Below are positions 1 through 8,315 of a stretch of 64,000 nt of DNA, piece after piece. The DNA lies in contig CAKRIZ010000003.1 in the NCBI GenBank assembly GCA_934351445.1, forward strand, positions 26,959-90,958. The letters are read 5' to 3'. Below the pieces are notes generated by a model that was not told the origin of the DNA, searched no databases, and worked only from the letters and a program-made list of their open reading frames with translations. A program made the position numbers and the translations under genes. Each line of letters starts with the position of its first letter. Positions within the stretch are counted from its first letter, which is position 1. Origin of the DNA: an uncultured Eubacterium sp. (GTDB taxonomy: Bacteria; Bacillota; Clostridia; Lachnospirales; Lachnospiraceae).

Positions 1-62
1 AAATGTTTTAACGCGATAATGCGGTGCCGCGGCAGCACGGGAAAGCCCTATAAAATAGGCAG

Positions 63-91
63 TTGACAGGGTTTTACACGTTCGTTATAAT
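63..91 (+). promoter_or_regulatory. Consensus sigma-70-type promoter
   Basis: TTGACA at 63-68 and TATAAT at 86-91 are separated by exactly 17 bases, a full match to the vegetative consensus. Transcription would start near 98 and read into the OPT transporter with a leader of about 80 bases. Bases 1-62 hold no gene I can support; they include the short palindrome GCCGCGGC. Confidence 0.8.
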
Positions 92-178
92 AAAAAGGCA
101 CTGTCTTATATTTGGAATTTCTTATGCTGCTTGAAATGAAAAATGTAAGATAAAAAAATATAAAGGGGATTAGATAGT

Positions 179-2068
179 ATGTCTAACGAAAAAGAATTTA
201 AGCCGTACATCCCTGCGGACAAGGTGTTACCTGAGTTATCTGTTGTATCAGTGATTCTCGGTGCCCTTCTTGCCGTATTGTTTGGCGGCGCTAATGCGTA
301 CCTGGGACTGCGTGTCGGAATGACCGTATCCGCATCGATTCCTGCCGCAGTTATTTCAATGGGTGTGATCCGCTTCATTTTACGTCGTGATTCCATTCTG
401 GAAAATAATATAGTACAGACGATCGGTTCTGCCGGGGAGTCCGTAGCAGCAGGAGCAATCTTTACATTACCCGCGATCTTTATGTGGGCGGATGAGGGCG
501 GCGTAGCTTATCCTTCGCTGGCTGAGATCGCGCTGATTACTCTGGTCGGTGGTATTCTCGGAGTCTTATTCATGATTCCGCTGCGATCCGCATTGATCGT
601 AAAAGAGCATGGTACACTGCCTTATCCTGAGGGAACGGCATGTGCTGAGGTGCTGCTCGCCGGTGAGTCTGGCGGAGCAAAGGCAAGTACTGTATTTACA
701 GGACTTGGTATCGCAGCCGTGTACAAGTTTATCGCAGATGGTCTGAAAGCATTCCCGAGTGAGGTTGCTTTTGAGATCAAAGCATACAAGGGTTCCGGTA
801 TCGGTATGGATACATTGCCCGCATTGCTCGGTGTCGGCTATATCTGTGGACCGAAGATCTCTTCTTACCTGTTAGCGGGTGGTACGGTCGCATGGTTCGC
901 GCTGATGCCTCTGATCGCACTGTTTGGTGGCGATATGGTGATGTTCCCCGGAACAGAGCCGATCTCTACCTTTAGCCCGGATGCGATTTGGAGTACCTAT
1001 ATCCGTTATATCGGTGCAGGTGCGGTTGCATGTGGCGGTATTCTGAGTCTGATCAAGTCTCTGCCGATGATCGTCCGCACGTTCCGTGATGCGATGAAGG
1101 GACTCAAAGGTGGCAGCGCTAACGATAACAGTCGTACCGCACAGGATCTGAGCATGAACATCGTTCTCATCGGAATCGGTGTCATAGCGATTGCTATGTG
1201 GCTGATCCCGGCGATCCCGGTGAACCTGATCGGAGCGATCATCATCGTTATCTGTGGATTCTTCTTTGCGACTGTATCTTCACGTATGGTAGGTATCGTC
1301 GGAAGTTCGAATAACCCGGTATCAGGTATGGCGATCGCAACACTGCTGATCGCTACGATGCTGCTCAAGGCGAGCGGAATGATCGGATATCCCGGTATGG
1401 TATCCGCGATCGCGATCGGTACAGTCATCTGTATTATCGCAGCCGTGGCAGGTGATACTTCACAGGATTTAAAGACCGGTTATATTGTCGGTGCTACACC
1501 GAAGAAGCAGCAGATCGGTGAGTTGATCGGTGTCGTTGTATCTGCACTGGCGATCGGTGGCATTTTATACCTGTTTAACAATGCATGGAGTTATGGTACA
1601 TCGGAACTCCCTGCACCGCAGGCGATGCTGATGAAGATGGTCGTAGAGGGTGTTATGGGTGGCAACCTGCCCTGGAACCTCGTATTTGTCGGTGTCGGTA
1701 TTGCGATCGTAGTAGAGATCCTCGGTATTCCGGTTCTGCCGTTTGCGGTAGGTCTGTATCTGCCGATCTACCTGAGTACACCGATGATGGTCGGTGGAGC
1801 TGTCCGCTGGTTCTTCGAGCGTAAAGGTAACAACAAAGAGGGCATCGACCGTGGTGTTCTGTATTGTTCCGGCCTGATCGCAGGAGAGGGACTCGTAGGT
1901 ATCCTGCTAGCAGTATTTGCTGTCATCAAGGTTGGTGGTACATCCCTGGGTGATATCATTGGAAGCTGCCTGCCGTTTAGTCTCGGCAACTGGGGCGGTC
2001 TGGTTATTTTTGCAGCACTGACCGCTACATTGTTTGCAGTAGTTTCAAAAAAGTCAAAAAAGAACTAA
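179..2068 (+). CDS. OPT family oligopeptide transporter
   Basis: Predicted oligopeptide transporter of the OPT family, a cytoplasmic membrane importer thought to be driven by the proton gradient. The 629-residue product is almost entirely hydrophobic segments joined by short loops, the usual size for bacterial OPT proteins. An early NAYLGLRVGMT stretch (about residue 40) and a YPEGTACAEVLLAGE stretch (about residues 150-165) resemble conserved OPT motifs. The start is set by AAAGGGG at 162-168. It follows a consensus promoter. A PqqD-like gene and a dipeptidase lie downstream, which suggests peptide uptake followed by cleavage. Substrate length and specificity cannot be read from the sequence; some OPT relatives carry metal chelates instead. 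Confidence 0.9.
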   Translation: MSNEKEFKPYIPADKVLPELSVVSVILGALLAVLFGGANAYLGLRVGMTVSASIPAAVISMGVIRFILRRDSILENNIVQTIGSAGESVAAGAIFTLPAIFMWADEGGVAYPSLAEIALITLVGGILGVLFMIPLRSALIVKEHGTLPYPEGTACAEVLLAGESGGAKASTVFTGLGIAAVYKFIADGLKAFPSEVAFEIKAYKGSGIGMDTLPALLGVGYICGPKISSYLLAGGTVAWFALMPLIALFGGDMVMFPGTEPISTFSPDAIWSTYIRYIGAGAVACGGILSLIKSLPMIVRTFRDAMKGLKGGSANDNSRTAQDLSMNIVLIGIGVIAIAMWLIPAIPVNLIGAIIIVICGFFFATVSSRMVGIVGSSNNPVSGMAIATLLIATMLLKASGMIGYPGMVSAIAIGTVICIIAAVAGDTSQDLKTGYIVGATPKKQQIGELIGVVVSALAIGGILYLFNNAWSYGTSELPAPQAMLMKMVVEGVMGGNLPWNLVFVGVGIAIVVEILGIPVLPFAVGLYLPIYLSTPMMVGGAVRWFFERKGNNKEGIDRGVLYCSGLIAGEGLVGILLAVFAVIKVGGTSLGDIIGSCLPFSLGNWGGLVIFAALTATLFAVVSKKSKKN

Positions 2069-2069
2069 T

Positions 2070-2124
2070 CATACGTTCGTATGAGGGGGCTGCCATTCCG
2101 GGAATGACCGGGATGTGCAGCCCC
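2070..2124 (+). other. Intercistronic hairpins between OPT and PqqD-like genes
   Basis: Two inverted repeats sit back to back: CATACG-TT-CGTATG (2070-2083), then GGGGCTGC (2086-2093) pairing with GCAGCCCC (2117-2124), enclosing a smaller CATTCC/GGAATG hairpin. No T-tract follows, so this is not a canonical terminator. It may trim or stabilise the message between the two genes. Confidence 0.5.
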
Positions 2125-2142
2125 TAAATGTAAGGAGTATTC

Positions 2143-2493
2143 ATGGCAAAGAAAAAAGCTGACAATTTTTTGGATTATATTCCCAAACACAACGCACTTT
2201 ATGAATATCGAACCAACGAAAAAGGCATGATAGAGGTTGGTATGTTAAACAGAGGTCTGTTTAACCGGATTGCACAGATTTTTTTCAAGCGTCCGAAGAT
2301 CAGTTGGATCGAGCTGGAAGGCATGGGATCATTTATCTGGAATCAGATTGATGGGAAACGAAATGTCTATGAGATCGGAAAATTAGTAAAAGAAAAATAT
2401 GGACAGGAAGCTGAGCCGCTCTATGAGCGCCTGAGCACATATATCAAAACATTGCATAATTCCTGTTTTATCGTATATGAGAATAAAAAGTAA
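2143..2493 (+). CDS. PqqD-like protein (peptide-binding RRE fold)
   Basis: 116-residue PqqD-family protein. The second half matches the PqqD pattern: an ELEGMGSFIWNQIDG stretch (about residues 62-76), then VYEIGKLVKEKYG and a C-terminal helix-strand. PqqD domains are the fold of RiPP recognition elements, which bind leader peptides for modifying enzymes. No radical SAM enzyme, cyclodehydratase or precursor peptide is visible nearby, so a RiPP role is not supported. The start has a good GGAG site (TAAGGAGTATTC). It lies 74 bases after the OPT transporter and 91 bases before pepD. Its task is unknown; a role linked to peptide handling is inference from neighbours. Confidence 0.75.
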   Translation: MAKKKADNFLDYIPKHNALYEYRTNEKGMIEVGMLNRGLFNRIAQIFFKRPKISWIELEGMGSFIWNQIDGKRNVYEIGKLVKEKYGQEAEPLYERLSTYIKTLHNSCFIVYENKK

Positions 2494-2526
2494 CTACCCG
2501 GAACCCTGAAAATAAGAAAATAAATC

Positions 2527-2553
2527 GTAACTGTGAGGGCACCAAACAGTTAC
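2527..2553. repeat. Short copy of the GTAACTGT palindromic repeat
   Basis: GTAACTGT (2527-2534) and ACAGTTAC (2546-2553) form an 8-bp inverted repeat around GAGGGCACCAA. The right part of the element at 31.8 kb (31905-31931) has the same arms and differs at only three positions across about 28 bases. It sits between the PqqD-like gene and pepD. Confidence 0.65.
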
Positions 2554-2584
2554 AATAAATAAAAGAAAGAAAGAAGGCATCAGC

Positions 2585-4039
2585 ATGCGTGTATTGGAAC
2601 AATTAGAGCCAAACAAAGTATTCCACTATTTTGAGGATATCTGTAGTATCCCGCATCCCTCTTACAAGGAGAAAAAGATCAGTGATTATCTGGTAAATTT
2701 TGCAAAGGAGCACGGTCTCGAGCATTATCAGGATGATCTGTATAATGTAGTCATGATCGCACCCGCGACAGCAGGTTATGAGAATGAGGAACCCATTATC
2801 ATACAGGGTCATATGGATATGGTATGTGAAAAAGAGCCGGGCGTGGAGATTGATTTTGAGAATGACGGCTTAAAGCTCATGATCGATGGCGATTATGTGA
2901 CCGCGCAGGGGACGACTCTCGGAGGAGATGACGGTATCGCAGTCGCATATGCACTGGCGATTCTTGATTCACCGGAGATCGCACATCCGCGTCTGGAGAT
3001 CGTGATCACTGTGTCCGAGGAAGTCGGCATGGAGGGAGCATCCGGCATAGATCTGTCTATGCTGCATGGACACAAGCTGCTCAATATCGATTCTGAGGTA
3101 GAAGGTGTAATGACTGTCAGCTGCGCAGGCGGCAACAGCAGTATCTGCCATCTGCCGGTTGGATATGAACAGACAGACGGCATTGCAGTGAACGTGGCAG
3201 TGAAAGGCTTAAAGGGCGGACATTCCGGTGTTGAGATCGATAAGGGCAGAGCAAATGCCAACCTCGTGGCAGGACGCCTGCTGCTTGCACTGGAGCGAAA
3301 AGGAATCGCGTTTGGCATCGCAGCACTCGCCGGAGGCGCGAAGCAGAATGCGATCCCGCGTGAGTCTGCGGTATGTCTTGTATGTGCAGCGGAAATGAAG
3401 GATGCATTACTGTCATGTCTGCATGAGACGATGGAGCATCTGCAGCACGAGTATGCTGTGACAGATCCCGATCTGCATATGGAGCTGACAGAGAAGACGG
3501 TCACAGGTGTTCCCGTGCTGATACAGGAGAGTGCGCGTGCAGTCTCATTGCTGGTCAACAATCTGCCGGGTGGCATCCAGTCCATGAGCGCCAATATCAC
3601 AGGACTGGTAGAGACTTCCTTAAACATGGGCATTATGGAGCTGAACGAGAAGGAACTGCATCTGGAGTTTGCCGTGCGCAGCTCTGTGATCAGCGCGCGT
3701 GATACTCTCACCGAGCGAATCAAACAGATGGTAGAGTATGTCGGCGGCAGTGTCGATGTGATCGGTGTCTATCCGGCATGGGAGTATAAGCAGGATTCTG
3801 TGATGAGGGAGGATGCAGTCCGCATCTATGAGAAGATGTACGGCAAGGAGCCGACCGTCGAGGCGATCCATGCAGGACTCGAGTGCGGTATACTGGCAGG
3901 CAAGATTAAGGATCTCGATGGAATCTCCATCGGACCGGATATGATCGGCATTCACACGTTCGAGGAAAAACTGTCGATCGCATCTACACAGCGGGTCTAT
4001 GAATACATCATCGAACTGCTGAAATGTAAGCATAAATAA
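2585..4039 (+). CDS. pepD: Aminoacyl-histidine dipeptidase PepD
   Basis: Cytosolic zinc dipeptidase of the M20 family, cleaving Xaa-His and other dipeptides. At 484 residues it has the usual PepD length. Metal-site motifs appear in order: QGHMDMVCEK (about residues 79-88), GGDDGIAVA (about 115), SEEVGMEGA (about 145) and NIDSEVEG (about 170); a small dimerisation domain interrupts the catalytic domain, and the HAGLECG motif is near residue 435. A GAAGG site precedes the start. Encoded just after an oligopeptide importer and a PqqD-like protein, it could process imported peptides, though PepD is also a housekeeping enzyme. Confidence 0.93.
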   Translation: MRVLEQLEPNKVFHYFEDICSIPHPSYKEKKISDYLVNFAKEHGLEHYQDDLYNVVMIAPATAGYENEEPIIIQGHMDMVCEKEPGVEIDFENDGLKLMIDGDYVTAQGTTLGGDDGIAVAYALAILDSPEIAHPRLEIVITVSEEVGMEGASGIDLSMLHGHKLLNIDSEVEGVMTVSCAGGNSSICHLPVGYEQTDGIAVNVAVKGLKGGHSGVEIDKGRANANLVAGRLLLALERKGIAFGIAALAGGAKQNAIPRESAVCLVCAAEMKDALLSCLHETMEHLQHEYAVTDPDLHMELTEKTVTGVPVLIQESARAVSLLVNNLPGGIQSMSANITGLVETSLNMGIMELNEKELHLEFAVRSSVISARDTLTERIKQMVEYVGGSVDVIGVYPAWEYKQDSVMREDAVRIYEKMYGKEPTVEAIHAGLECGILAGKIKDLDGISIGPDMIGIHTFEEKLSIASTQRVYEYIIELLKCKHK

Positions 4040-4083
4040 CAGGAGGCCACAGCCGTGGGCTCTTCAAATAGGAGATGACACAA

Positions 4084-4749
4084 ATGAGTATAAAAGCAGC
4101 CATATTTGATCTGGATGGCACATTGCTGAACACATTGGAGGATTTGTGTGACAGCACCAACGCGGCGCTGGCACAGTATGGGTATCCGACACGCACGATC
4201 GATGAAGTACGCCGGTTTGTCGGTAACGGAGTCAAGCTGTTGATGCTGCGCGCATTAGGCATCGAGAAGCCGGAAGACAACGCGGATTTCGAGAACGTAT
4301 TTGCAGCGTTCCGCGCGCATTATGCTCAACATAGTAACGACCATACCCGCCCTTATGATGGAGTCATGGATCTGATGAAACAGCTACAGGAGGCTGGTAT
4401 CGGGATAGCGATTGTATCGAACAAACTGGATGCAGCCGTCAAACAACTGAATGAGATCTATTTCAAGCAGTATATCAATGTCGCGATCGGTGAGAATGAG
4501 GCGGCAGGAGTGAGAAAAAAACCGGCACCTGACACGGTGTACACAGCTCTGCGGGAGCTGGGTGCCAAAGCAGAAGATGCCATTTATATCGGAGATTCTG
4601 AGGTGGATCTGGCGACTGCAAGGAATGCCGGACTGCCGTGTATCAGTGTGACATGGGGTTTTCGTGACCGTGCATGCCTCACGGAGCATGGAGCAGAGAT
4701 CTTTTGCGATACACCCGAAGAAGTATGGGAGACAATAAAAAATCGTTAA
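4084..4749 (+). CDS. HAD-family phosphatase, phosphoglycolate phosphatase-like
   Basis: 221-residue haloacid dehalogenase-superfamily phosphatase. Motif I is FDLDGTLLNT near the N-terminus, motif II lies in AIVSNK, the motif III lysine is in KKPAPD, and motif IV is YIGDSEVDLATA. A helical cap follows motif I. The pattern matches the Gph/PGP subfamily that dephosphorylates 2-phosphoglycolate and similar small phosphates; the exact substrate is uncertain. I start at 4084 because GGAG at 4071-4074 is 9 bases upstream, whereas an in-frame ATG at 4075 directly abuts that site. It lies 44 bases after pepD, so the two are probably co-transcribed. Confidence 0.88.
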   Translation: MSIKAAIFDLDGTLLNTLEDLCDSTNAALAQYGYPTRTIDEVRRFVGNGVKLLMLRALGIEKPEDNADFENVFAAFRAHYAQHSNDHTRPYDGVMDLMKQLQEAGIGIAIVSNKLDAAVKQLNEIYFKQYINVAIGENEAAGVRKKPAPDTVYTALRELGAKAEDAIYIGDSEVDLATARNAGLPCISVTWGFRDRACLTEHGAEIFCDTPEEVWETIKNR

Positions 4750-4782
4750 GAAATCAGAATTTCAGAATTAAGGATAAAAAAT

Positions 4783-4836
4783 AGCGGCTTGTTTTTTGGT
4801 GGTCAGACCATTTCATTGACAGCCGCTGTTTTTTAT
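4783..4836 (+). terminator. Candidate terminator after the HAD phosphatase
   Basis: AGCGGCT (4783-4789) pairs with AGCCGCT (4821-4827), followed by GTTTTTTAT. A smaller palindrome, TGGTCAGACCA (4800-4810), lies in the loop. The -35 box of the next promoter (4816-4821) is inside the same hairpin. Confidence 0.6.
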
Positions 4837-4868
4837 GTTAAAATACTTTAACGATTAAAAGCGTTAAA
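4816..4868 (+). promoter_or_regulatory. Promoter and candidate operator of the symporter gene
   Basis: TTGACA (4816-4821), a 17-base spacer and TAAAAT (4839-4844) form a strong promoter. Just past the -10 box, TTTAACG (4847-4853) and CGTTAAA (4862-4868) make an inverted repeat centred near the expected start of transcription, a typical place for a repressor site. The binding protein is unknown. Confidence 0.65.
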
Positions 4869-4902
4869 CCGCAACGCTTTAATGCGACAAAACAAAGATG
4901 CT

Positions 4903-4963
4903 GACCGGGTTTATCGGGCGACAAATCAAAGGCGCGACCGGGTTTATAGGGCGGGAAATCAAA
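4903..4963 (+). repeat. 33-base direct repeat in the symporter leader
   Basis: The 28 bases from 4903 (GACCGGGTTTAT, then CGGGCGACAAATCAAA) recur from 4936 with three substitutions, giving a 33-base period. The reading frame stays open through both units, but the true start codon lies after them. Confidence 0.7.
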
Positions 4964-4981
4964 AGAAAAGAGGAAATAGTT

Positions 4982-6523
4982 ATGATTGCAAAAATTTGTA
5001 TGCTCGTGATCTTCTTTGGGGTGATGATTGCGATTGGTCTGTATTGCAGAAAGCATGCAACAGACGTAAACGGATTCGTATTGGGAGGCCGTAGTGTCGG
5101 ACCGTGGCTGACAGCGTTTGCATATGGGACATCTTATTTTTCGGCGGTTGTATTTATCGGTTATGCCGGACAGTTTGGCTGGAAGTACGGTATCGCAGCA
5201 TCGTGGATCGGGCTTGGTAATGCGGTGATCGGTTCCCTGCTTGCATGGGTCGTACTCGGACGCAGAACACGCGTCATGACACAGCATCTGGATTCAGCGA
5301 CGATGCCGGAGTTTTTTGGAAAAAGATTTGACAGCCCGGCACTCAAGATCTGTGCATCTGTCATAGTGTTTATTTTCCTGATTCCGTATACTGCTTCGCT
5401 CTATAACGGACTCTCACGTCTGTTCGGGATGGCATTTCATATTGATTTTAAACTGTGTATCGTGATCATGGCAGTGTTGACTGGTATCTATGTCATCGCT
5501 GGTGGATATATGGCGACAGCTATCAATGATTTCATTCAGGGCTGTGTCATGCTCGTCGGCATCTGCGCTGTCATCGGTGCTGTGCTCAAAATGAATGGTG
5601 GACTGATGAATGCGCTGGATGGACTGGCACGTATTCAGGATACGACCGTATCGACGACGCCGGGTGTATTTAATTCTTTCCTCGGACCGGATCCGCTCAA
5701 TCTGCTCGGTGTTGTAATACTGACATCGCTCGGTACATGGGGACTTCCGCAGATGGTGCAGAAGTTCTATGCAATTAAAAGTGAGAATCAGATCCGCAAG
5801 GGAGCCGTGATCTCAACGTTCTTTGCCTTGGTTGTATCGGGTGGATGTTATTTTCTGGGTGGTTTCGGACGTCTGTTTTCAGATCAGATCGATATCGCGG
5901 CAAACGGCTATGATTCCGTTATTCCCACGATGCTGTCGGGACTGCCGGATCTGCTCATCGGACTTGTAGTAATTTTGGTGCTTTCCGCATCCATGTCGAC
6001 GCTGTCATCACTTGTCATTGCATCCAGCTCGACGTTGACGATCGATGTGATCAAAAACCATATTGTGAAGAAAATGGATGAGAAAAAGCAGTTGTTATGT
6101 ATCCGTATACTAATTGTCGTATTTATCGCGATCTCCGTTGTGATTGCGATCGTACAGTATACGAATAATGTGACATTTATTGCGCAGTTGATGGGTGTTT
6201 CATGGGGAGCGCTCGCGGGTGCATTTCTGGCGCCGTTTTTATATGGTTTGTACTGGAAGAGGACGACCAGATTATCGGTGTGGGTGAGCTTTATCTTTGG
6301 AGCTGGTATTATGGTATTGAATATGCTTGTGCGCAGCGCGTTTCCGGCATTTTTACAGTCACCGATCAATTGCGGCGCATTCGCGATGCTGGCAGGACTG
6401 GTGATCGTTCCGGTTGTGAGTCTCATCTCACCGAAGCAGGATGTGGGACAGGTAGAGCAGATCTTCTCCTGCTATGATAAGACAATATCCGTGCGTCGAT
6501 CACAGTCATTAGGAAATGAATAG
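4982..6523 (+). CDS. Sodium:solute symporter family protein
   Basis: Member of the sodium/solute symporter (SSS) family in the cytoplasmic membrane, importing an organic solute with sodium. The 513-residue product has about 13 hydrophobic segments. Typical SSS stretches include VLGGRSVGPWLTAFAYGTSYFSAV early on, AGGYMATAINDFIQG in the middle, and SASMSTLSSLVIASSSTLTIDV around residue 340. The substrate (proline, pantothenate, sugar or other) is not evident. I place the start at 4982 because AGAGGAAA lies about 7 bases before it; the open frame upstream only translates the direct repeat. It has its own promoter and candidate operator and ends in a strong terminator. Confidence 0.88.
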   Translation: MIAKICMLVIFFGVMIAIGLYCRKHATDVNGFVLGGRSVGPWLTAFAYGTSYFSAVVFIGYAGQFGWKYGIAASWIGLGNAVIGSLLAWVVLGRRTRVMTQHLDSATMPEFFGKRFDSPALKICASVIVFIFLIPYTASLYNGLSRLFGMAFHIDFKLCIVIMAVLTGIYVIAGGYMATAINDFIQGCVMLVGICAVIGAVLKMNGGLMNALDGLARIQDTTVSTTPGVFNSFLGPDPLNLLGVVILTSLGTWGLPQMVQKFYAIKSENQIRKGAVISTFFALVVSGGCYFLGGFGRLFSDQIDIAANGYDSVIPTMLSGLPDLLIGLVVILVLSASMSTLSSLVIASSSTLTIDVIKNHIVKKMDEKKQLLCIRILIVVFIAISVVIAIVQYTNNVTFIAQLMGVSWGALAGAFLAPFLYGLYWKRTTRLSVWVSFIFGAGIMVLNMLVRSAFPAFLQSPINCGAFAMLAGLVIVPVVSLISPKQDVGQVEQIFSCYDKTISVRRSQSLGNE

Positions 6524-6535
6524 CAGATCACACCG

Positions 6536-6568
6536 ATCACCGGCCGCGTTCAGCGGTCGGTGATTTTG
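6536..6568. terminator. Terminator between convergent genes
   Basis: ATCACCGGCCGC (6536-6547) pairs with GCGGTCGGTGAT (6553-6564) through 12 pairs, one of them G-U, with a GTTCA loop and TTTT after it. It ends the symporter transcript and overlaps the stop codon of the minus-strand XRE gene. Confidence 0.75.
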
Positions 6569-6888
6569 CACAACCTGGATAAGTCCTGTAACTGATAGGT
6601 GGCGCATCGTTTGCCGGGCGATGATAATGTGCGGTACAATTCGAGGAAAGACTGTTCATCTTCGGAGAGTACGAGAGGGTTTTTCCGGTCTGACAGACCG
6701 ATGACATAATCGGATGATATATTTAATGACTGGCAGATTCTGCGCAGCAGGGGCAGGTTGATCCATCTGTTTGCGTGCAGATAATTACACAGGGAGGAGT
6801 TAGAGACATGCAGTTCAGCCGCAAGTCTCTTTTGTGTCATATGCTGTTCGTCCATAAGGATGCGAATGCGTTCTGACGTAGCTTCCAT
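6550..6888 (-). CDS. Small XRE-family HTH transcriptional regulator
   Basis: 112-residue protein with an N-terminal helix-turn-helix of the Cro/C1 (XRE) type: MTQKRLAAELHVSNSSLCNYL (split here: MTQKRLAAELHV, then SNSSLCNYL) at about residues 17-37, followed by LLRRICQSLNISSDYVIGLSD, the normal continuation of this fold. The C-terminal part (about 40 residues) is a short helix with no recognised ligand domain. The start codon directly follows the stop of the SDR gene (TAAATG), so translation is probably coupled. It likely regulates its own operon; the target is unknown. Its 3' end lies inside the convergent terminator. Confidence 0.82.
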   Translation of the reverse strand: MEATSERIRILMDEQHMTQKRLAAELHVSNSSLCNYLHANRWINLPLLRRICQSLNISSDYVIGLSDRKNPLVLSEDEQSFLELYRTLSSPGKRCATYQLQDLSRLCKITDR

Positions 6889-7638
6889 TTATGCCTGCCA
6901 GCCTCCGTCGAGCGATATGATCTGGCCTGTAAGGTAGGAGGGGGCAGTGACAATCTGCCAGGCAAGATCAGCTACTTCGTTGGGGGTTCCGTAGCGGCCC
7001 ATAGGTATTTCTTCTTCGAGTGCGGCACGTTCATCGGCATCAAAACAGCCGTTCATACGAGTATCGATGACACCACAGGCGATGGCATTGACACGTATGC
7101 TGCTGGGGGCGAGCTCTCTGGCGAGCGCTTTTGTAAATGTATTGACACCGCCTTTGGAAGCAGAATACGCGACTTCACAGGAGGCACCGACCGAACCCCA
7201 TACAGAAGATATATTGATGATGCAGCCGGATTTTTGATGTACCATATATGGGATCGCTTCGTGGCAGCAGGAAAATACACTGGAGAGGTTCGTAGCGATC
7301 ACGCGGTTCCAGTCATCGATGGATAGATCTGTGAGGAGACCGATCCTGGAAATGCCTGCATTATTGATGAGAATATCGACCCCGGCGTCGCTATAACTAT
7401 AAGTAGAACGGATCTGTGCAAACATATCGCAGACAGCCGCATGGTCGCTCACATCACAGGGAATGACTGTGGTACGGATACCATAGGCGTCGGATAGTTC
7501 GCGTGCGGATTGCTGCAGGCGTTCATAATCCGTTTTACAATTTAGGATCAGGTCGCATCCTTCAGAGGCAAAACGTGCGGCGATAGCTTTGCCGATGCCA
7601 TGGGATGCGCCGGTGATAAGTGCTGTTTTTTGTTTCAT
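6889..7638 (-). CDS. SDR-family oxidoreductase, FabG-like
   Basis: 249-residue short-chain dehydrogenase/reductase. The NAD(P)-binding TGASHGIGKA motif is at the N-terminus, NNAGIS near residue 92, the catalytic serine in NISSVWGSVG near residue 142, the YSASKGG tyrosine-lysine pair near 155-159, and the C-terminal YLTGQIISLDGGW typical of 3-oxoacyl-ACP reductases (FabG). It sits beside an XRE regulator, not fatty acid genes, so it may reduce another ketone. A GGGGGA site lies about 5 bases before the ATG. It is divergent from hpf. Confidence 0.88.
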   Translation of the reverse strand: MKQKTALITGASHGIGKAIAARFASEGCDLILNCKTDYERLQQSARELSDAYGIRTTVIPCDVSDHAAVCDMFAQIRSTYSYSDAGVDILINNAGISRIGLLTDLSIDDWNRVIATNLSSVFSCCHEAIPYMVHQKSGCIINISSVWGSVGASCEVAYSASKGGVNTFTKALARELAPSSIRVNAIACGVIDTRMNGCFDADERAALEEEIPMGRYGTPNEVADLAWQIVTAPSYLTGQIISLDGGWQA

Positions 7639-7740
7639 GATTTTCCCCCATAGTTTATATATTTTTTATATATTTTATACGATAAACACTGGTTTTAAAA
7701 GCGAAAATGTATTAAAATTATAATACAAAAAAAAGTCTCG

Positions 7741-7747
7741 AAAGGAG
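7741..7747 (+). promoter_or_regulatory. Ribosome site deciding the hpf start
   Basis: AAAGGAG at 7741-7747 directly abuts an in-frame ATG at 7748 but is 9 bases from the ATG at 7757, which is therefore preferred. Further upstream, TATAAT at 7719-7724 could be a -10 box, without a convincing -35. Confidence 0.55.
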
Positions 7748-7756
7748 ATGTGTATT

Positions 7757-8284
7757 ATGAAAATAACAATCAGTGGAAAAAACATTGAGGTGACAGAGGG
7801 ATTACGCGCAGCAGTAGAGGACAAGCTGTCAAAGCTGGAAAAATACTTTACACCTGATACGGCGTGCAAGGTAACACTCAGTGTAGAAAAGGATCGTCAG
7901 AAGATGGAGGTCACGATTCCGATGAAGGGACATATCATCCGTGCAGAGCAGCAGAGTGATGATATGTATGTGACGATCGATCTTGTTGTAGATATTATTG
8001 AGGCACAGCTAAAGAAATATCGCAAAAAGCTGATCGATAAGCAGCAGAACACCGAGAGCCTCCGCAGGGAATTTGTAGAAGAAGACGCGGCAGATGATGA
8101 GGAGATCCGTATTGTGCGTGTCAAGAAGTTCGGAATGAAACCGATGTTCCCGGAGGATGCATGTGTACAGATGGAATTACTCGGACATAACTTCTTTGTA
8201 TTCAGTAATGCGCAGACCGGAGAGGTCAATGTTGTGTACAAGCGTGCGGATCGCAGCTACGGTCTGATTGAGCCTGAGTTCTAG
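7757..8284 (+). CDS. hpf: Ribosome hibernation promoting factor, long form
   Basis: 175-residue long-form HPF, which dimerises 70S ribosomes into inactive 100S particles in slow growth. The N-terminal sigma-54 modulation domain begins MKITISGKNIEVTEGLRAAVEDKL and runs to about residue 100; a charged linker follows, then the C-terminal dimerisation domain (IVRVKKFGMKPMFPEDACVQ to RSYGLIEPE) of about 55 residues. Both domains are intact. It is divergent from the SDR/XRE pair across an A/T-rich region. In many Firmicutes hpf lies beside secA; here they are about 15 kb apart. Confidence 0.94.
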   Translation: MKITISGKNIEVTEGLRAAVEDKLSKLEKYFTPDTACKVTLSVEKDRQKMEVTIPMKGHIIRAEQQSDDMYVTIDLVVDIIEAQLKKYRKKLIDKQQNTESLRREFVEEDAADDEEIRIVRVKKFGMKPMFPEDACVQMELLGHNFFVFSNAQTGEVNVVYKRADRSYGLIEPEF

Positions 8285-8315
8285 TTTCCATTTTGAAAAT
8301 GTGAGCCATCAGCGA

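Noticed and set aside
2893..3723. Long minus-strand open frame inside pepD
   Set aside because: The plus-strand product matches PepD along its full length; the opposite frame has a Ser/Arg/Pro-rich composition typical of a shadow and no ribosome site.
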